From Comamonadaceae bacterium (GTDB lineage Bacteria; Pseudomonadota; Gammaproteobacteria; Burkholderiales; Burkholderiaceae_C): DNA of 64,000 nucleotides. The DNA lies in assembly GCA_947456305.1 (NCBI GenBank), contig CANGPN010000005.1, positions 1 to 64,000 on the forward strand. The letters run 5' to 3'. The notes beneath the pieces were generated by a model. It saw nothing but the letters and a program-made list of their open reading frames with translations. It was not told the origin of the DNA and did no database searches. The position numbers and the translations under genes were made by a program. Positions 19,949 through 29,711 of the stretch are shown one piece after another. How positions within the stretch are numbered: position 1 is the first letter of the stretch; the number at the start of each line of letters is the position of its first letter.

Positions 19949-20785
19949 ATGCCTCGCATCGCTCGATCCTCAATTCTTCAATCACTGAATGCCAAAGTCG
20001 CGCAAGGGCTTCCCATCATTGGCGGCGGTGCGGGTACCGGTTTGTCTGCCAAATGCGAAGAGGCGGGCGGTATCGATTTGATTGTGATTTACAACTCGGG
20101 CCGCTATCGCATGGCGGGTCGCGGTTCACTGGCAGGTTTGCTGGCTTATGGCAATGCCAATGACATTGTGTGCGACATGGCTAAAGAAGTGTTGCCTGTG
20201 GTCAAACACACACCTGTGCTGGCAGGTGTGAATGGCACAGACCCTTTCATGATTGCAGATGAATTGCTGCAGCGACTGATTCAACTTGGTTTTTCAGGGA
20301 TTCAAAATTTCCCCACTGTCGGATTGATCGACGGCTTATTTCGCGCCAATCTGGAAGAAACCGGCATGGGCTATGGCCATGAAATTGATGTGATTCAAAA
20401 GGCACATGCCTTAGATTTACTGACCACACCTTATGTGTTCAATGCAGAACAAGCCGCAGACATGGCTCGCACCGGTGCAGATATCGTGGTGTGTCACATG
20501 GGGTTGACCACCGGCGGCAATATAGGCGCATCAACGGCATTGAAGCTGGCGGATTGCGTGACACCAATACGGCAATGGTGTGAAGCGGCTTTAAAAGTGA
20601 ATCCCAAGGTCTTGCTCTTGTGCCATGGCGGCCCGATTGCCACGCCCGAGGATGCGGCCTGGATATTGGGGCAATGCCCTGAGTTGCATGGTTTTTACGG
20701 CGCAAGTTCGATGGAGCGTTTGCCAACTGAAGTGGCGTTGACGCAAACCACCCGTGAGTTCATGCAGATCAAAAAAGCGACTTAG
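19949..20785 (+). CDS. Phosphoenolpyruvate hydrolase-family TIM-barrel protein (Tm-1 C-terminal-like)
   Basis: A 278-aa TIM-barrel protein. I start at the ATG at 19949 ([14 protein letters not shown]), 19 bp after the fusion gene; the longer in-frame extension upstream overlaps that gene and is unlikely. Family features: [41 protein letters not shown] (glycine-rich first loop), [42 protein letters not shown] and a C-terminal [12 protein letters not shown]. It corresponds to the second half of plant Tm-1-type proteins. The family name reflects a proposed PEP-hydrolase relationship; actual activity is unproven. It probably works with the preceding UPF0261 domain. Confidence 0.82.
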   Translation: MPRIARSSILQSLNAKVAQGLPIIGGGAGTGLSAKCEEAGGIDLIVIYNSGRYRMAGRGSLAGLLAYGNANDIVCDMAKEVLPVVKHTPVLAGVNGTDPFMIADELLQRLIQLGFSGIQNFPTVGLIDGLFRANLEETGMGYGHEIDVIQKAHALDLLTTPYVFNAEQAADMARTGADIVVCHMGLTTGGNIGASTALKLADCVTPIRQWCEAALKVNPKVLLLCHGGPIATPEDAAWILGQCPELHGFYGASSMERLPTEVALTQTTREFMQIKKAT

Positions 20786-20840
20786 CCATCGGCTGGGTCA
20801 AAGAAGTGTGTTGTTTGTTTTTTAAGCTGGAGAAGATTCC

Positions 20841-22535
20841 ATGACTGGCTCTGAATTTGGTGAATTCCTGCTCGGACTGATCGTTGTAGCGATTGTGGTT
20901 GCCGTGGTGGTCTGGTTATTGCACTGGCTGTATTTGCGCAGCAGCAAAGAACGGGCCTTTGTACGCACCGGTTTAGGCGGTGAAAAAGTCGTGGTCGACG
21001 GCGGCGCTTTTGTGTTGCCTATTCTTCACGACGTGATTCCCGTGAACATGAATACGCTGCGTTTAGAAGTGGTTCGCGGCCGTGACAAATCTTTGATCAC
21101 CAAAGATCGCATGCGGGTTGATGTGATTGCCGAGTTTTATGTGCGTGTAGCGGCTGACTCCACATCCGTTGCCGCAGCAGCGCAAACCCTGGGCTTGCGC
21201 ACTTTAGAGCCTGAGCGTTTGAAGGAATTGATCGAAGGTAAATTCATCGATGCATTGCGCACAGCAGCAGCAGACATGACCATGGAAGAGTTGCACGAAA
21301 AACGCGGTGCTTATGTCAAGCGTGTCAGAGAAGCTGTTGCTGAAGATTTGACGAAAAACGGTTTGGAACTGGAGGCGGCATCATTAACGCAGTTAGACCA
21401 GACCAGTATGGAGTACTTCAATCCCAGCAATGCGTTTGATGCCGAAGGTTTGACCCGTTTGACCGAGCAGATCGAGCGACGTAAAAAACAGCGTAACGAT
21501 GTGGAGCAAGACACCATGATCGCCATACGCAATAAAAACTTGGAAGCTGAAAAGCTGTCTTTACAAATTGACAAAGAAAGCGAGTTTGCGCGGATTGAAC
21601 AAATGCAGGACGTTGAAGTCGCGCGTGCACGTCAACGTGCTGAATTGAGCACCGAGCGGGCGCAGCGCGAGCGTGAAGCTGAAAGCGCACAAATACTTGC
21701 ACGTCAATCGATTGAAAGCGCCCGTATTCAATCCGATCAAACCATCGAACAAGAGCGCATACACAAGGAACAGACATTACAAACCATTGAAATTGAACGT
21801 CGCAAGGCCTTAGAACTGGCGGAGCAACAACGTGCCATTGCCATTGCATTGGAGAGCAAACACCACAGCGAGGCGCAAGCGCAGGCAGATACCGCCCGGG
21901 CCATTGCGGTGTCAGCGGAAGAAAAAGTGTTCACCGCGCGTGAAGTGGAGATTGCCAATCGCCGCAAAGAAATTGAATTGATTGCGACGCAGCAAGACAT
22001 AGAGCGCGAAACCATGCGGATTGTGCAAACCGCTGATGCGGAAAATACCGCCAGCACTAGCCGTGGACTGGCCATGCGTGCACTGGCTGAGGCAGAAGCT
22101 GACGCTGACAAAATCCGTTCCATGGCACAAAAAATCCGTGCCGAAGTTGAAGCTGAAGCCCTATCACTAATGAACCATGCGCACAATACCTTGTCATCTG
22201 AAGCCCGCGCTTCAGCATTGCGCATGCGATTGGTTGAAAAAGCTGAAGCCATCATCCGTGAATCTGTGCGGCCCATGGAACGTATTGAAGGCATCAAGAT
22301 CATGCACGTGGATGGATTGGGTGGCAGCGGCGGCCACAGCGGTGGCGAGGGAAACGCGCAAGCAGGTTTTGCTGACGGGATCGTGAATTCAGCTTTACGT
22401 TTCAGAGCGCAAGCCCCCATCGTTGACCAACTTCTAAAGGAAATCGGCTTGGAAGGAGGCGATATTCAACGACTGGTCTCTGGTGTCTCAGGTGCCAATG
22501 CGGGCATGAGCGACACACCAGCCATCAAGGAATGA
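20841..22535 (+). CDS. SPFH/flotillin-like membrane scaffold protein
   Basis: A 564-aa protein with one N-terminal membrane helix (about residues 9-32), an SPFH domain (about 35-230) and a long charged coiled-coil (about 225-480) rich in glutamate, arginine, alanine and glutamine, ending in a glycine-rich tail. This is the YqiK/flotillin arrangement. Such proteins form oligomeric rafts or cages at the inner membrane. It is placed between the Tm-1-like genes and the SRPBCC genes in the same direction (55-bp gap upstream, 4 bp downstream), so co-transcription is likely. Its role in a solute-uptake operon is not obvious; a membrane scaffold for the transporter is one possibility (inference). Confidence 0.85.
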   Translation: MTGSEFGEFLLGLIVVAIVVAVVVWLLHWLYLRSSKERAFVRTGLGGEKVVVDGGAFVLPILHDVIPVNMNTLRLEVVRGRDKSLITKDRMRVDVIAEFYVRVAADSTSVAAAAQTLGLRTLEPERLKELIEGKFIDALRTAAADMTMEELHEKRGAYVKRVREAVAEDLTKNGLELEAASLTQLDQTSMEYFNPSNAFDAEGLTRLTEQIERRKKQRNDVEQDTMIAIRNKNLEAEKLSLQIDKESEFARIEQMQDVEVARARQRAELSTERAQREREAESAQILARQSIESARIQSDQTIEQERIHKEQTLQTIEIERRKALELAEQQRAIAIALESKHHSEAQAQADTARAIAVSAEEKVFTAREVEIANRRKEIELIATQQDIERETMRIVQTADAENTASTSRGLAMRALAEAEADADKIRSMAQKIRAEVEAEALSLMNHAHNTLSSEARASALRMRLVEKAEAIIRESVRPMERIEGIKIMHVDGLGGSGGHSGGEGNAQAGFADGIVNSALRFRAQAPIVDQLLKEIGLEGGDIQRLVSGVSGANAGMSDTPAIKE

Positions 22536-22539
22536 ACAC

Positions 22540-22986
22540 GTGATTCAGGTCTACACCTCCAGCGTGATTGAAACAACAGCAGACGCTGTTTGGTCCAGGA
22601 TCAGAGACTTCAATGCGCTCCCTATCTGGCATCCTAGTATTGCTGATAGTCGCATCGAAAATAACCAACCCTCAGACCGCATCGGCTGTGTGCGTTATTT
22701 TCATTTGCGCGATGGTGGCGGCTTGATTCGTGAACGATTGCTGGCCTTGTCCGACTATGACTTCACTTGCAGCTACAGCATTCTTGAAAGCCCCATGGGT
22801 GTAGAAAATTATGTAGCCACACTCAAACTCACACCAGTCACCGATGGCGGCCGGTGTTTTGCTGAATGGAGTGCTGAATTTGATTGTGCGCCCAGCCGTG
22901 AAAACGAGTTGTCTCAATTAATTGGACAAGGAGTATTTCAGGTAGGTTTTGATGCTTTGAAGCGGCATTTCTCTAGTCGACGTTGA
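22540..22986 (+). CDS. SRPBCC-family protein
   Basis: A 148-aa START/Bet v1-like hydrophobic-pocket protein starting with GTG at 22540, 4 bp after the SPFH gene. Typical features are the N-terminal VIETTADAVWSRIRDFNALPIWHP, the glycine-rich GCVRYFHLRDGG and a C-terminal amphipathic helix (FQVGFDALKRHF). It is homologous to the N-terminal domain of the next gene (shared IRDFN/LRDFN, SDRIGCVR/SDRVGCVR, LKLTPVTDG/LKPVTDG). Such domains bind lipophilic ligands and may be enzymes such as cyclases. No catalytic residues can be assigned. It is coupled to the next gene by TGATG. Confidence 0.82.
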   Translation: MIQVYTSSVIETTADAVWSRIRDFNALPIWHPSIADSRIENNQPSDRIGCVRYFHLRDGGGLIRERLLALSDYDFTCSYSILESPMGVENYVATLKLTPVTDGGRCFAEWSAEFDCAPSRENELSQLIGQGVFQVGFDALKRHFSSRR

Positions 22987-24464
22987 TGGGCTTGCAGCGT
23001 GTTGTCCGTTCAAGCATAGTTGATGCGCCTATAGAGCGCGTCTGGGCAGTTTTGCGCGACTTCAACAGCCATGACCAATGGCACAGCGTAGTGGCTCAAA
23101 GCGAAATCGAAGACAACAAATCCTCAGACCGGGTAGGCTGCGTTAGAAACTTCACTTTGGCTGACGGTAATCACATACGCGAGATGTTGCTGAGTCTGTC
23201 TGACAAAGACTACATCAGCACTTACACCATTGTCGATGCCACGGTGCCTTTGATGCGTTATGTGGCCACTGTCACGCTCAAACCGGTGACCGATGGTAAT
23301 CGCACTTTCTGGCATTGGACATCAAGTTTTGAATCACCACCTGGCATGGAGCGAGAGTTGCGTGACATGGTGGCCCACGGTGTTTACGAAGCCGGGTTTG
23401 CCAATCTCAAAAAATATTTAGCGCTTGGACAAGCGGTTGTCAGCCCTGCATCCTCACTGCGGCAAGTGGTTGCTTCCTGCCATGCAATTGAAGCCCCTGC
23501 CATTCGCTTACGGGATTACGGTGGACCGTCTGAGATGCAGCTTGAAACTGTGTCAGTACCACCGCCTGCCGAGGGCGAGGTTCGCATCCGGCAAACCGCT
23601 ATAGGAGTAAATTATTTTGATGTGTATTTGCGTAAAGGCTGGATACCAGATTTTTTGCCATTACCCGGTACACCCGGAATGGAAGCTGCCGGCGAAGTCA
23701 TAGATGTAGGACCTGAGGTCACCAGCTTGTTGCCTGGTGACAGAGTCGTTTATATGTGTCCTGTACCCGGTTCGTATGCATCAGTTCGCAATGTTTTCGT
23801 ATCGTATACAACGCGAATTCCAGCAGGTGTCAGCGACAATACAGCCGCTGCGTTATTGCTTAAAGGCATCACGGCTGATTATTTGATACGCGATCTAGGG
23901 CACATCCGCAGCGGTACCCGCTTGCTGGTACACGCCGCTGCTGGTGGGGTGGGTCAGATAGTATGTGCATGGGCTGCCAGCATGGGGGCTTTGGTCATTG
24001 GCACAGTCTCAACACCGGAAAAAGCCAGAATCGCCAGGGACCACGGGTGTCAACATGTGATAGTGGGGCGTAATTACCAGTTCAGTCAAGCGGTTCAAAG
24101 CATTTGCGATGGTGCAGATGTAGTGATTGACGGGTTGGGCAGCGCTGCGCGGGAAGAAAATTTTGCGGCACTGGCCAGATGCGGTCATTGGATCAGTCTG
24201 GGTCAAGCCAGCGGACCTCTGCAGGATATTTCACCCGATTGGTTGGTGCAAAAATCTCTGAGTTTTTCTAGACCTGTAGCCTTTGATTACGTGGCAACGC
24301 AAGCTTTGTTGAATGAACGCGCAGAGCGCGTCTGGCATGCTTTGCGCACAGGGGCCATTAAAACGCCGGAGATAGAAACCTTTTCACTGCGTGACGCTGC
24401 ACTCGCGCATGAGAAGTTGGAGTCGCGATCGTCTACGGGCGCTATCGTGTTGCGAGGTGTTTGA
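22986..24464 (+). CDS. Fusion of SRPBCC domain with quinone-oxidoreductase-type MDR domain
   Basis: A 492-aa protein. Residues about 1-150 are an SRPBCC domain similar to the preceding protein. Residues about 172-492 are a medium-chain dehydrogenase/reductase of the zinc-independent quinone oxidoreductase group (GVNYFDVYLRKG, PGMEAAGEV, GDRVVYM, NADPH-binding AAAGGVGQIVCAWA). No structural-zinc cysteine cluster is seen. The ATG at 22986 overlaps the upstream stop. The fusion suggests that the ligand held by the SRPBCC pocket is reduced or oxidised by the MDR domain (inference). It is the last gene of the long operon. Confidence 0.83.
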   Translation: MGLQRVVRSSIVDAPIERVWAVLRDFNSHDQWHSVVAQSEIEDNKSSDRVGCVRNFTLADGNHIREMLLSLSDKDYISTYTIVDATVPLMRYVATVTLKPVTDGNRTFWHWTSSFESPPGMERELRDMVAHGVYEAGFANLKKYLALGQAVVSPASSLRQVVASCHAIEAPAIRLRDYGGPSEMQLETVSVPPPAEGEVRIRQTAIGVNYFDVYLRKGWIPDFLPLPGTPGMEAAGEVIDVGPEVTSLLPGDRVVYMCPVPGSYASVRNVFVSYTTRIPAGVSDNTAAALLLKGITADYLIRDLGHIRSGTRLLVHAAAGGVGQIVCAWAASMGALVIGTVSTPEKARIARDHGCQHVIVGRNYQFSQAVQSICDGADVVIDGLGSAAREENFAALARCGHWISLGQASGPLQDISPDWLVQKSLSFSRPVAFDYVATQALLNERAERVWHALRTGAIKTPEIETFSLRDAALAHEKLESRSSTGAIVLRGV

Positions 24465-24472
24465 TCGGGAAT

Positions 24473-24505
24473 AAAAAAAGCGGACTGTACGCTACAGCCC
24501 GCTTT
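24473..24505 (-). terminator. Intrinsic terminator, mainly for the leftward gene
   Basis: A 13-bp stem with one mismatch (24477-24489 with 24493-24505) and a CGC loop. On the minus strand it is followed by a T7 run, so it ends the leftward secreted-protein gene whose stop is at 24525. On the plus strand the T tract is weak, but the hairpin also lies just after the long operon and may help end it. Confidence 0.8.
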
Positions 24506-24524
24506 GCTGATTTGAAAAATCAGT

Positions 24525-25001
24525 TTATTTTTGCAACTGGCAGTTGCTGAAGGCAGCTACATACAAGCCGTCGTTTTGCACGTTTTTAATTTTGAAAGTA
24601 CAGCTGCCGGTCATACCGGCGAATTTGCCTTTAATGCCTTTGACTTGCTGCTTGCCTACACCCGGGGTGCCGCCAGCTGAGGCGCGCTGGGAGTTGATAA
24701 GAAAAGTATCGCCGTCAACATCTTTGACCAGGCAATGTGACTCGTAATGAGATGATTTGTCTTCGGTCGTGCTCCAACCAACGCAGTTGGCGCCCATCAC
24801 ATCGTTGGTCTTGATCAGTTCAAAATTCGACTTATCAATGATGATCATGGGCTTGAAGTTGACAGTGAAGTAGCTGTCAGCATCGGCGTCGATTTTGGTT
24901 GGTGTATATGAACTTATAGCGAACACCAGTTCCACCTCACCGGAAGCTGCAAAAGTGTGGGAGGCGAAAGCGAACAGCAGGCAACTGAGAATTTTTTTCA
25001 T
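24525..25001 (-). CDS. Secreted hypothetical protein
   Basis: A 158-aa protein with a clear signal peptide (MKKILSCLLFAFASHTFA, cleavage after about residue 18), so it is exported to the periplasm or beyond. The mature part has four cysteines (near residues 73, 89, 134 and 154) that could form two disulfides, and a glycine/lysine-rich segment around TPGVGKQQVKGIKGKF. I do not recognise a family. It is a single gene between the tRNA-Ser gene and its terminator. Function unknown. Confidence 0.7.
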   Translation of the reverse strand: MKKILSCLLFAFASHTFAASGEVELVFAISSYTPTKIDADADSYFTVNFKPMIIIDKSNFELIKTNDVMGANCVGWSTTEDKSSHYESHCLVKDVDGDTFLINSQRASAGGTPGVGKQQVKGIKGKFAGMTGSCTFKIKNVQNDGLYVAAFSNCQLQK

Positions 25002-25041
25002 GGGGTCGGCGCTGGGAGTGAATTGTTGAAACTTGTTGACC

Positions 25042-25132
25042 TGGCGGAGAGGGCGGGATTCGAACCCGCGGAGGGCTATTAACCCTCACACGCTTTCCAG
25101 GCGTGCGACTTAAACCGCTCATCCACCTCTCC
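25042..25132 (-). tRNA. tRNA-Ser(GGA)
   Basis: Reading leftward, the sequence starts GGAGAGGTGGATGAG and ends CCTCTCCGCCA, giving a 7-bp acceptor stem with encoded CCA. The anticodon loop reads CTGGAAA with anticodon GGA, followed by a long class-II variable arm and a T arm with GTTCGAATC. The length of 91 nt fits serine tRNAs. Confidence 0.95.
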
Positions 25133-25217
25133 TGTGATTGTCATTGTAGCAGTCGGGTCGGCGGGTACACTTTCAGGTTTGGCGGCTAAGCAGTGCGCAA
25201 CCCTAACGGAGCAGTTG

Positions 25218-27503
25218 ATGAAATTTCGTTTTCCTATCGTCATCATTGATGAAGATTTTCGGTCCGAGAATACCTCGGGTCTGGGCATCCGCGCGTTGGC
25301 TCAGGCCATCGAAGGCGAGGGTTACGAAGTCATGGGTGTGACCAGTTATGGCGACTTGAGCCAGTTCGCACAACAACAGTCTCGCGCCAGTGCCTTTATT
25401 TTGTCGATTGACGATGAGGAATTCACACCAGGACCTGATCTTGATCCTGCTGTATTGAATTTACGTAATTTTATTGACGAGGTGCGTCGCAAAAACGCTG
25501 ATGTGCCTATTTATGTGTATGGCGAAACCAAAACTTCTCGCCATTTGCCAAATGACATTCTGCGCGAGTTACACGGCTTTATTCACATGTTCGAAGATAC
25601 GCCTGAGTTCGTGGCGCGTCACATCATTCGAGAAGCCAAAAGTTACCTCGAAGGCGTGCAACCGCCGTTCTTCAAAGCTTTGCTCGATTACGCCGAAGAC
25701 GGTTCTTACTCGTGGCATTGCCCCGGTCACTCGGGCGGCGTGGCGTTTTTGAAAAGCCCGGTGGGTCAGATGTTCCACCAGTTTTTCGGCGAAAATATGT
25801 TGCGCGCTGACGTTTGCAATGCGGTGGAAGAGCTCGGACAATTGTTAGACCATGATGGTGCCATCGGTGAAAGCGAGCGAAACGCCGCACGTATTTTCAA
25901 TGCCGACCATTGTTTCTTTGTCACCAACGGCACCAGTACTTCTAACAAAATCGTCTGGCATCACACGGTCGCACCCGGCGATGTGGTGGTGGTCGACCGC
26001 AATTGCCATAAGTCGGTGTTACACGCCATCATCATGACCGGTGCGATCCCGGTATTTTTAAAACCCACGCGCAACCATTTCGGCATCATCGGCCCTATAC
26101 CTAAAAGCGAGTTTGAACCCGAAGCCATCACAGCCAAGATAAAGGCCAACCCCTTGCTCAAAGGACAAGACGTTAAAGCGATCAAACCCAAGGTCATGAC
26201 TTTGACGCAGTCCACCTATGACGGCGTTTTGTACAACACCGAAACCATCAAAGATATGTTGGACGGTTATGTGCCTAACTTGCACTTTGATGAAGCCTGG
26301 TTACCACACGCCGCATTCCATCCCTTCTACGGCACTTTCCACGCCATGGGAAAAAAACGCATGCGCCCTAAGGAAGCCATGGTGTACTCCACGCAGTCGG
26401 TGCATAAATTGCTGGCAGGTATTAGCCAGGCCAGCCATGTGTTGGTGCAGGACTCGCAGGAAAACAAGCTCGATAGGCACTTGTTCAACGAAGCCTATTT
26501 GATGCACACCAGCACCAGTCCCCAGTACAGCATCATTGCCAGTTGCGATGTAGCTGCCGCCATGATGGAGCCACCCGGCGGCACGGCGTTGGTGGAAGAA
26601 AGCATTGCCGAAGCACTGGATTTCCGCCGCGCCATGCGCAAAGTCGATGCCGAATATGGCAAGGACTGGTGGTTCAAGGTGTGGGGCCCGGACAACCTGG
26701 TGGAAGACGGCGTCGGGCGCGCTGACGATTGGGTGATCAAGGCTGAGAAAAAAGGCCGGGCTAAAAAAACAGATGCTCCCAACTGGCATGGATTCGGCGA
26801 TCTGGCTGACGGCTTCAATATGTTGGACCCGATCAAGGCCACCATCGTGACACCGGGTTTGCGTTTAGATGGCAAGTTTGATGACGCCGGCATTCCAGCC
26901 AGTATCGTCACCAAGTTTTTGGCTGAGCATGGCGTGATTGTGGAGAAAACCGGTCTCTACAGTTTCTTCATCATGTTCACCATCGGTATCACCAAAGGCC
27001 GTTGGAATTCATTGTTGACGGCGCTTCAACAGTTCAAGGACGACTACGACCGTAACCAACCGATGTGGCGCATATTGCCCGAGTTCTGCCAAAAACACTC
27101 CAAGTACGAGCGCATGGGTTTGCGCGACTTGTGTCACCACATACATACGCTGTATGCCAAACACGATATTGCGCGCTTGACCACTGAAATGTATTTGAGC
27201 GATTTAAAACCGGCCATGAAGCCCAGCGATGCGTATGCACAAATCGCTCACCGCAACACTGAGCGTGTGCCGATTGACGATTTACTCGGTCGCATCACCA
27301 CCAGTCTGGTCACGCCTTATCCGCCCGGTATTCCGCTGTTGATTCCAGGTGAAGTGTTCAACAAGAAAATCATCGATTACTTGAAATTCGCGCGTGAGTT
27401 CAACCAGAAGTGCCCCGGTTTTGAAACCGACATACACGGATTGGTAGAGGAAAAAGATGAATCGGGCGTGACCCATTATTTTGCAGATTGCGTCAAACTT
27501 TAA
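25218..27503 (+). CDS. Basic amino-acid decarboxylase (arginine/lysine/ornithine type)
   Basis: A 761-aa PLP-dependent fold-III-type decarboxylase of the AdiA/CadA/SpeF family. The start is the ATG at 25218 with an ACGGAG site; the longer frame upstream would run into the tRNA gene. It has an N-terminal wing (response-regulator-like, FPIVIIDEDF), a PLP domain with the aspartate in LHFDEAWLPHAAFHPFY and the Schiff-base lysine at about K397 in STQSVHKLLAG, and a large C-terminal domain. The substrate (arginine, lysine or ornithine) cannot be settled by eye. Only 6 bp separate it from the mutase gene, so it is probably the first gene of the propionyl-CoA operon. Confidence 0.9.
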   Translation: MKFRFPIVIIDEDFRSENTSGLGIRALAQAIEGEGYEVMGVTSYGDLSQFAQQQSRASAFILSIDDEEFTPGPDLDPAVLNLRNFIDEVRRKNADVPIYVYGETKTSRHLPNDILRELHGFIHMFEDTPEFVARHIIREAKSYLEGVQPPFFKALLDYAEDGSYSWHCPGHSGGVAFLKSPVGQMFHQFFGENMLRADVCNAVEELGQLLDHDGAIGESERNAARIFNADHCFFVTNGTSTSNKIVWHHTVAPGDVVVVDRNCHKSVLHAIIMTGAIPVFLKPTRNHFGIIGPIPKSEFEPEAITAKIKANPLLKGQDVKAIKPKVMTLTQSTYDGVLYNTETIKDMLDGYVPNLHFDEAWLPHAAFHPFYGTFHAMGKKRMRPKEAMVYSTQSVHKLLAGISQASHVLVQDSQENKLDRHLFNEAYLMHTSTSPQYSIIASCDVAAAMMEPPGGTALVEESIAEALDFRRAMRKVDAEYGKDWWFKVWGPDNLVEDGVGRADDWVIKAEKKGRAKKTDAPNWHGFGDLADGFNMLDPIKATIVTPGLRLDGKFDDAGIPASIVTKFLAEHGVIVEKTGLYSFFIMFTIGITKGRWNSLLTALQQFKDDYDRNQPMWRILPEFCQKHSKYERMGLRDLCHHIHTLYAKHDIARLTTEMYLSDLKPAMKPSDAYAQIAHRNTERVPIDDLLGRITTSLVTPYPPGIPLLIPGEVFNKKIIDYLKFAREFNQKCPGFETDIHGLVEEKDESGVTHYFADCVKL

Positions 27504-27509
27504 ACAACC

Positions 27510-29690
27510 ATGAGCCAAGACAAACACACTTTCGCCAAGCAAAACATCGCTGACTGGGAAAAAGCGGCGGCCAAATCTGCCCCCGGTGGCGATTTACATT
27601 CCTTGAATTGGGTCACCCCCGACGGCATCACGGTCAAGCCTTTGTACACGGCGCAAGACACGGCCTCATTGCCGCATACCGATACCTTGCCCGGGTTTGC
27701 GCCGTTTTTGCGCGGGCCTCAAGCCAGCATGTATGCGGTTCGCCCTTGGACCATCCGGCAGTACGCAGGCTTTTCTACTGCAGAAGAATCAAACGCCTTT
27801 TATCGCAAAGCATTGGCAGCAGGTGGACAAGGTATTTCGGTGGCTTTTGATTTGGCGACTCATCGTGGGTATGACTCCGACCATCCGCGAGTGACAGGTG
27901 ACGTGGGCAAAGCCGGTGTGGCCATTGATTCAGTGGAAGACATGAAGATTTTGTTTGACCAGATCCCGCTGGATAAAGTGTCTGTGTCTATGACCATGAA
28001 CGGTGCGGTGTTGCCCGTGCTCGCCGGTTATGTGGTGGCGGCCGAAGAGCAGGGCGTGTCACAAGACCAATTGAGCGGCACCATACAAAATGACATTCTC
28101 AAAGAATTCATGGTGCGCAACACCTATATTTATCCGCCCGAGCCCAGCATGCGCATCGTCGGCGACATCATTGCGTACACCGCCGGGCACATGCCCAAGT
28201 TCAACTCGATCAGCATCAGCGGCTACCACATGCAAGAAGCCGGAGCCAATCAGGCGCTAGAGCTTGCGCTGACTTTGGCCGATGGTCAGGAGTACGTGCG
28301 TACCGCCATGAAACAAGGTCTGGACGTGGATGCATTCGCACCGCGCTTGTCATTCTTCTGGGCAATTGGCATGAATTTCTATTTGGAAATCGCCAAGATG
28401 CGTGCTGCACGTTTGCTGTGGTGTCGCATCATGCAAGACGTGGGCGCGAAAAACCCCAAGAGCCTGATGTTGCGCACACATTGTCAAACCTCAGGTTGGT
28501 CGCTCACCGAACAAGACCCGTACAACAACATTGTGAGAACCACCATTGAAGCCATGGCGGCTGTGTTCGGCGGCACACAAAGTTTGCATACCAACAGCTT
28601 TGATGAAGCGATCGCACTGCCCACTGAATTTTCCTCGCGCATCGCCCGCAACACGCAGCTCATCATTCAAGAAGAAACCCACATCACGAACGTGATTGAT
28701 CCTTGGGCGGGCAGCTACATGATGGAAAAGCTGACCCAGGACATGGCGGACGAAGCTTGGAAAATCATCGAAGAAGTCAACGCCATGGGTGGCATGACCA
28801 AAGCGGTGGGTTCGGGCTGGGCCAAATTGAAAATTGAAGCCGCAGCGGCAGACAAGCAAGCGCGTATCGATTCCGGCCAAGACGTGATCGTCGGTGTCAA
28901 CAAATACAAACTTGCCACCGAAGATGCGGTGGAAGTTCGCGACATTGACAACGTCAAAGTACGCGATTCGCAAATCGAAAGATTGCACCGCATCAAAGCG
29001 GCACGCGACAACACTGCGGTTACCAAAGCATTGGACGCGTTGACGCAAGCCGCCCAAGACGGCAGCGGCAACTTGCTCGATTTATCCATCAAAGCCATAC
29101 GCTTGCGGGCAACAGTGGGTGAGATCAGCGACGCGTTGGAAAAGGTCTATGGCAGACACCGCGCTGACACGCAAAAAATCAGCGGTGTGTATGCAGCTGC
29201 TTACGATGGCGGTGAACACGTTGGAGACACCATGGAATACTGGAACGCTCTCAAAGCAGACATCGCAGAGTTCGCACAAAAGCAAGGCCGTCGTCCGCGT
29301 GTCATGATTTCTAAACTCGGCCAGGACGGGCATGACCGTGGTGCCAAAGTGGTGGCCACAGCGTTTGCCGATCTGGGCTATGACGTGGACATCGGACCGT
29401 TGTTTCAAACCCCCGAAGAATGCGCGCGCCAAGCCATTGAAAACGATGTACACGCAGTAGGCGTTTCTACGCTGGCAGCCGGGCACAAAACATTGGTGCC
29501 GGCCATCATTGCCGAACTGAAAAAACAAGGCGCTGACGACATCATTGTGTTTGTCGGCGGCGTGATTCCGCGCCAAGACTACGACTTTTTGTACCAAGCC
29601 GGTGTGAAGGGCATTTACGGCCCGGGTACGCCGATTCCTGTGAGCGCCAAGGATGTGCTTGAACAAATCAATAAGTCATTGGCTTCCTAA
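27510..29690 (+). CDS. Methylmalonyl-CoA mutase, single-chain
   Basis: A 726-aa adenosylcobalamin enzyme converting (R)-methylmalonyl-CoA to succinyl-CoA. The N-terminal TIM barrel shows [18 protein letters not shown] and [17 protein letters not shown]. The C-terminal B12 domain has the DxHxxG motif DGHDRG, with the cobalt-ligating histidine at about residue 608, and the later GG of FVGGVIP. This is the homomeric ScpA/MutB-like form. It is directly followed by its chaperone MeaB and by propionyl-CoA carboxylase genes, which places it in propionate, odd-chain fatty-acid or valine/isoleucine breakdown. Confidence 0.96.
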   Translation: MSQDKHTFAKQNIADWEKAAAKSAPGGDLHSLNWVTPDGITVKPLYTAQDTASLPHTDTLPGFAPFLRGPQASMYAVRPWTIRQYAGFSTAEESNAFYRKALAAGGQGISVAFDLATHRGYDSDHPRVTGDVGKAGVAIDSVEDMKILFDQIPLDKVSVSMTMNGAVLPVLAGYVVAAEEQGVSQDQLSGTIQNDILKEFMVRNTYIYPPEPSMRIVGDIIAYTAGHMPKFNSISISGYHMQEAGANQALELALTLADGQEYVRTAMKQGLDVDAFAPRLSFFWAIGMNFYLEIAKMRAARLLWCRIMQDVGAKNPKSLMLRTHCQTSGWSLTEQDPYNNIVRTTIEAMAAVFGGTQSLHTNSFDEAIALPTEFSSRIARNTQLIIQEETHITNVIDPWAGSYMMEKLTQDMADEAWKIIEEVNAMGGMTKAVGSGWAKLKIEAAAADKQARIDSGQDVIVGVNKYKLATEDAVEVRDIDNVKVRDSQIERLHRIKAARDNTAVTKALDALTQAAQDGSGNLLDLSIKAIRLRATVGEISDALEKVYGRHRADTQKISGVYAAAYDGGEHVGDTMEYWNALKADIAEFAQKQGRRPRVMISKLGQDGHDRGAKVVATAFADLGYDVDIGPLFQTPEECARQAIENDVHAVGVSTLAAGHKTLVPAIIAELKKQGADDIIVFVGGVIPRQDYDFLYQAGVKGIYGPGTPIPVSAKDVLEQINKSLAS

Positions 29691-29711
29691 GGCCAATCAC
29701 CCGTATTTCCA

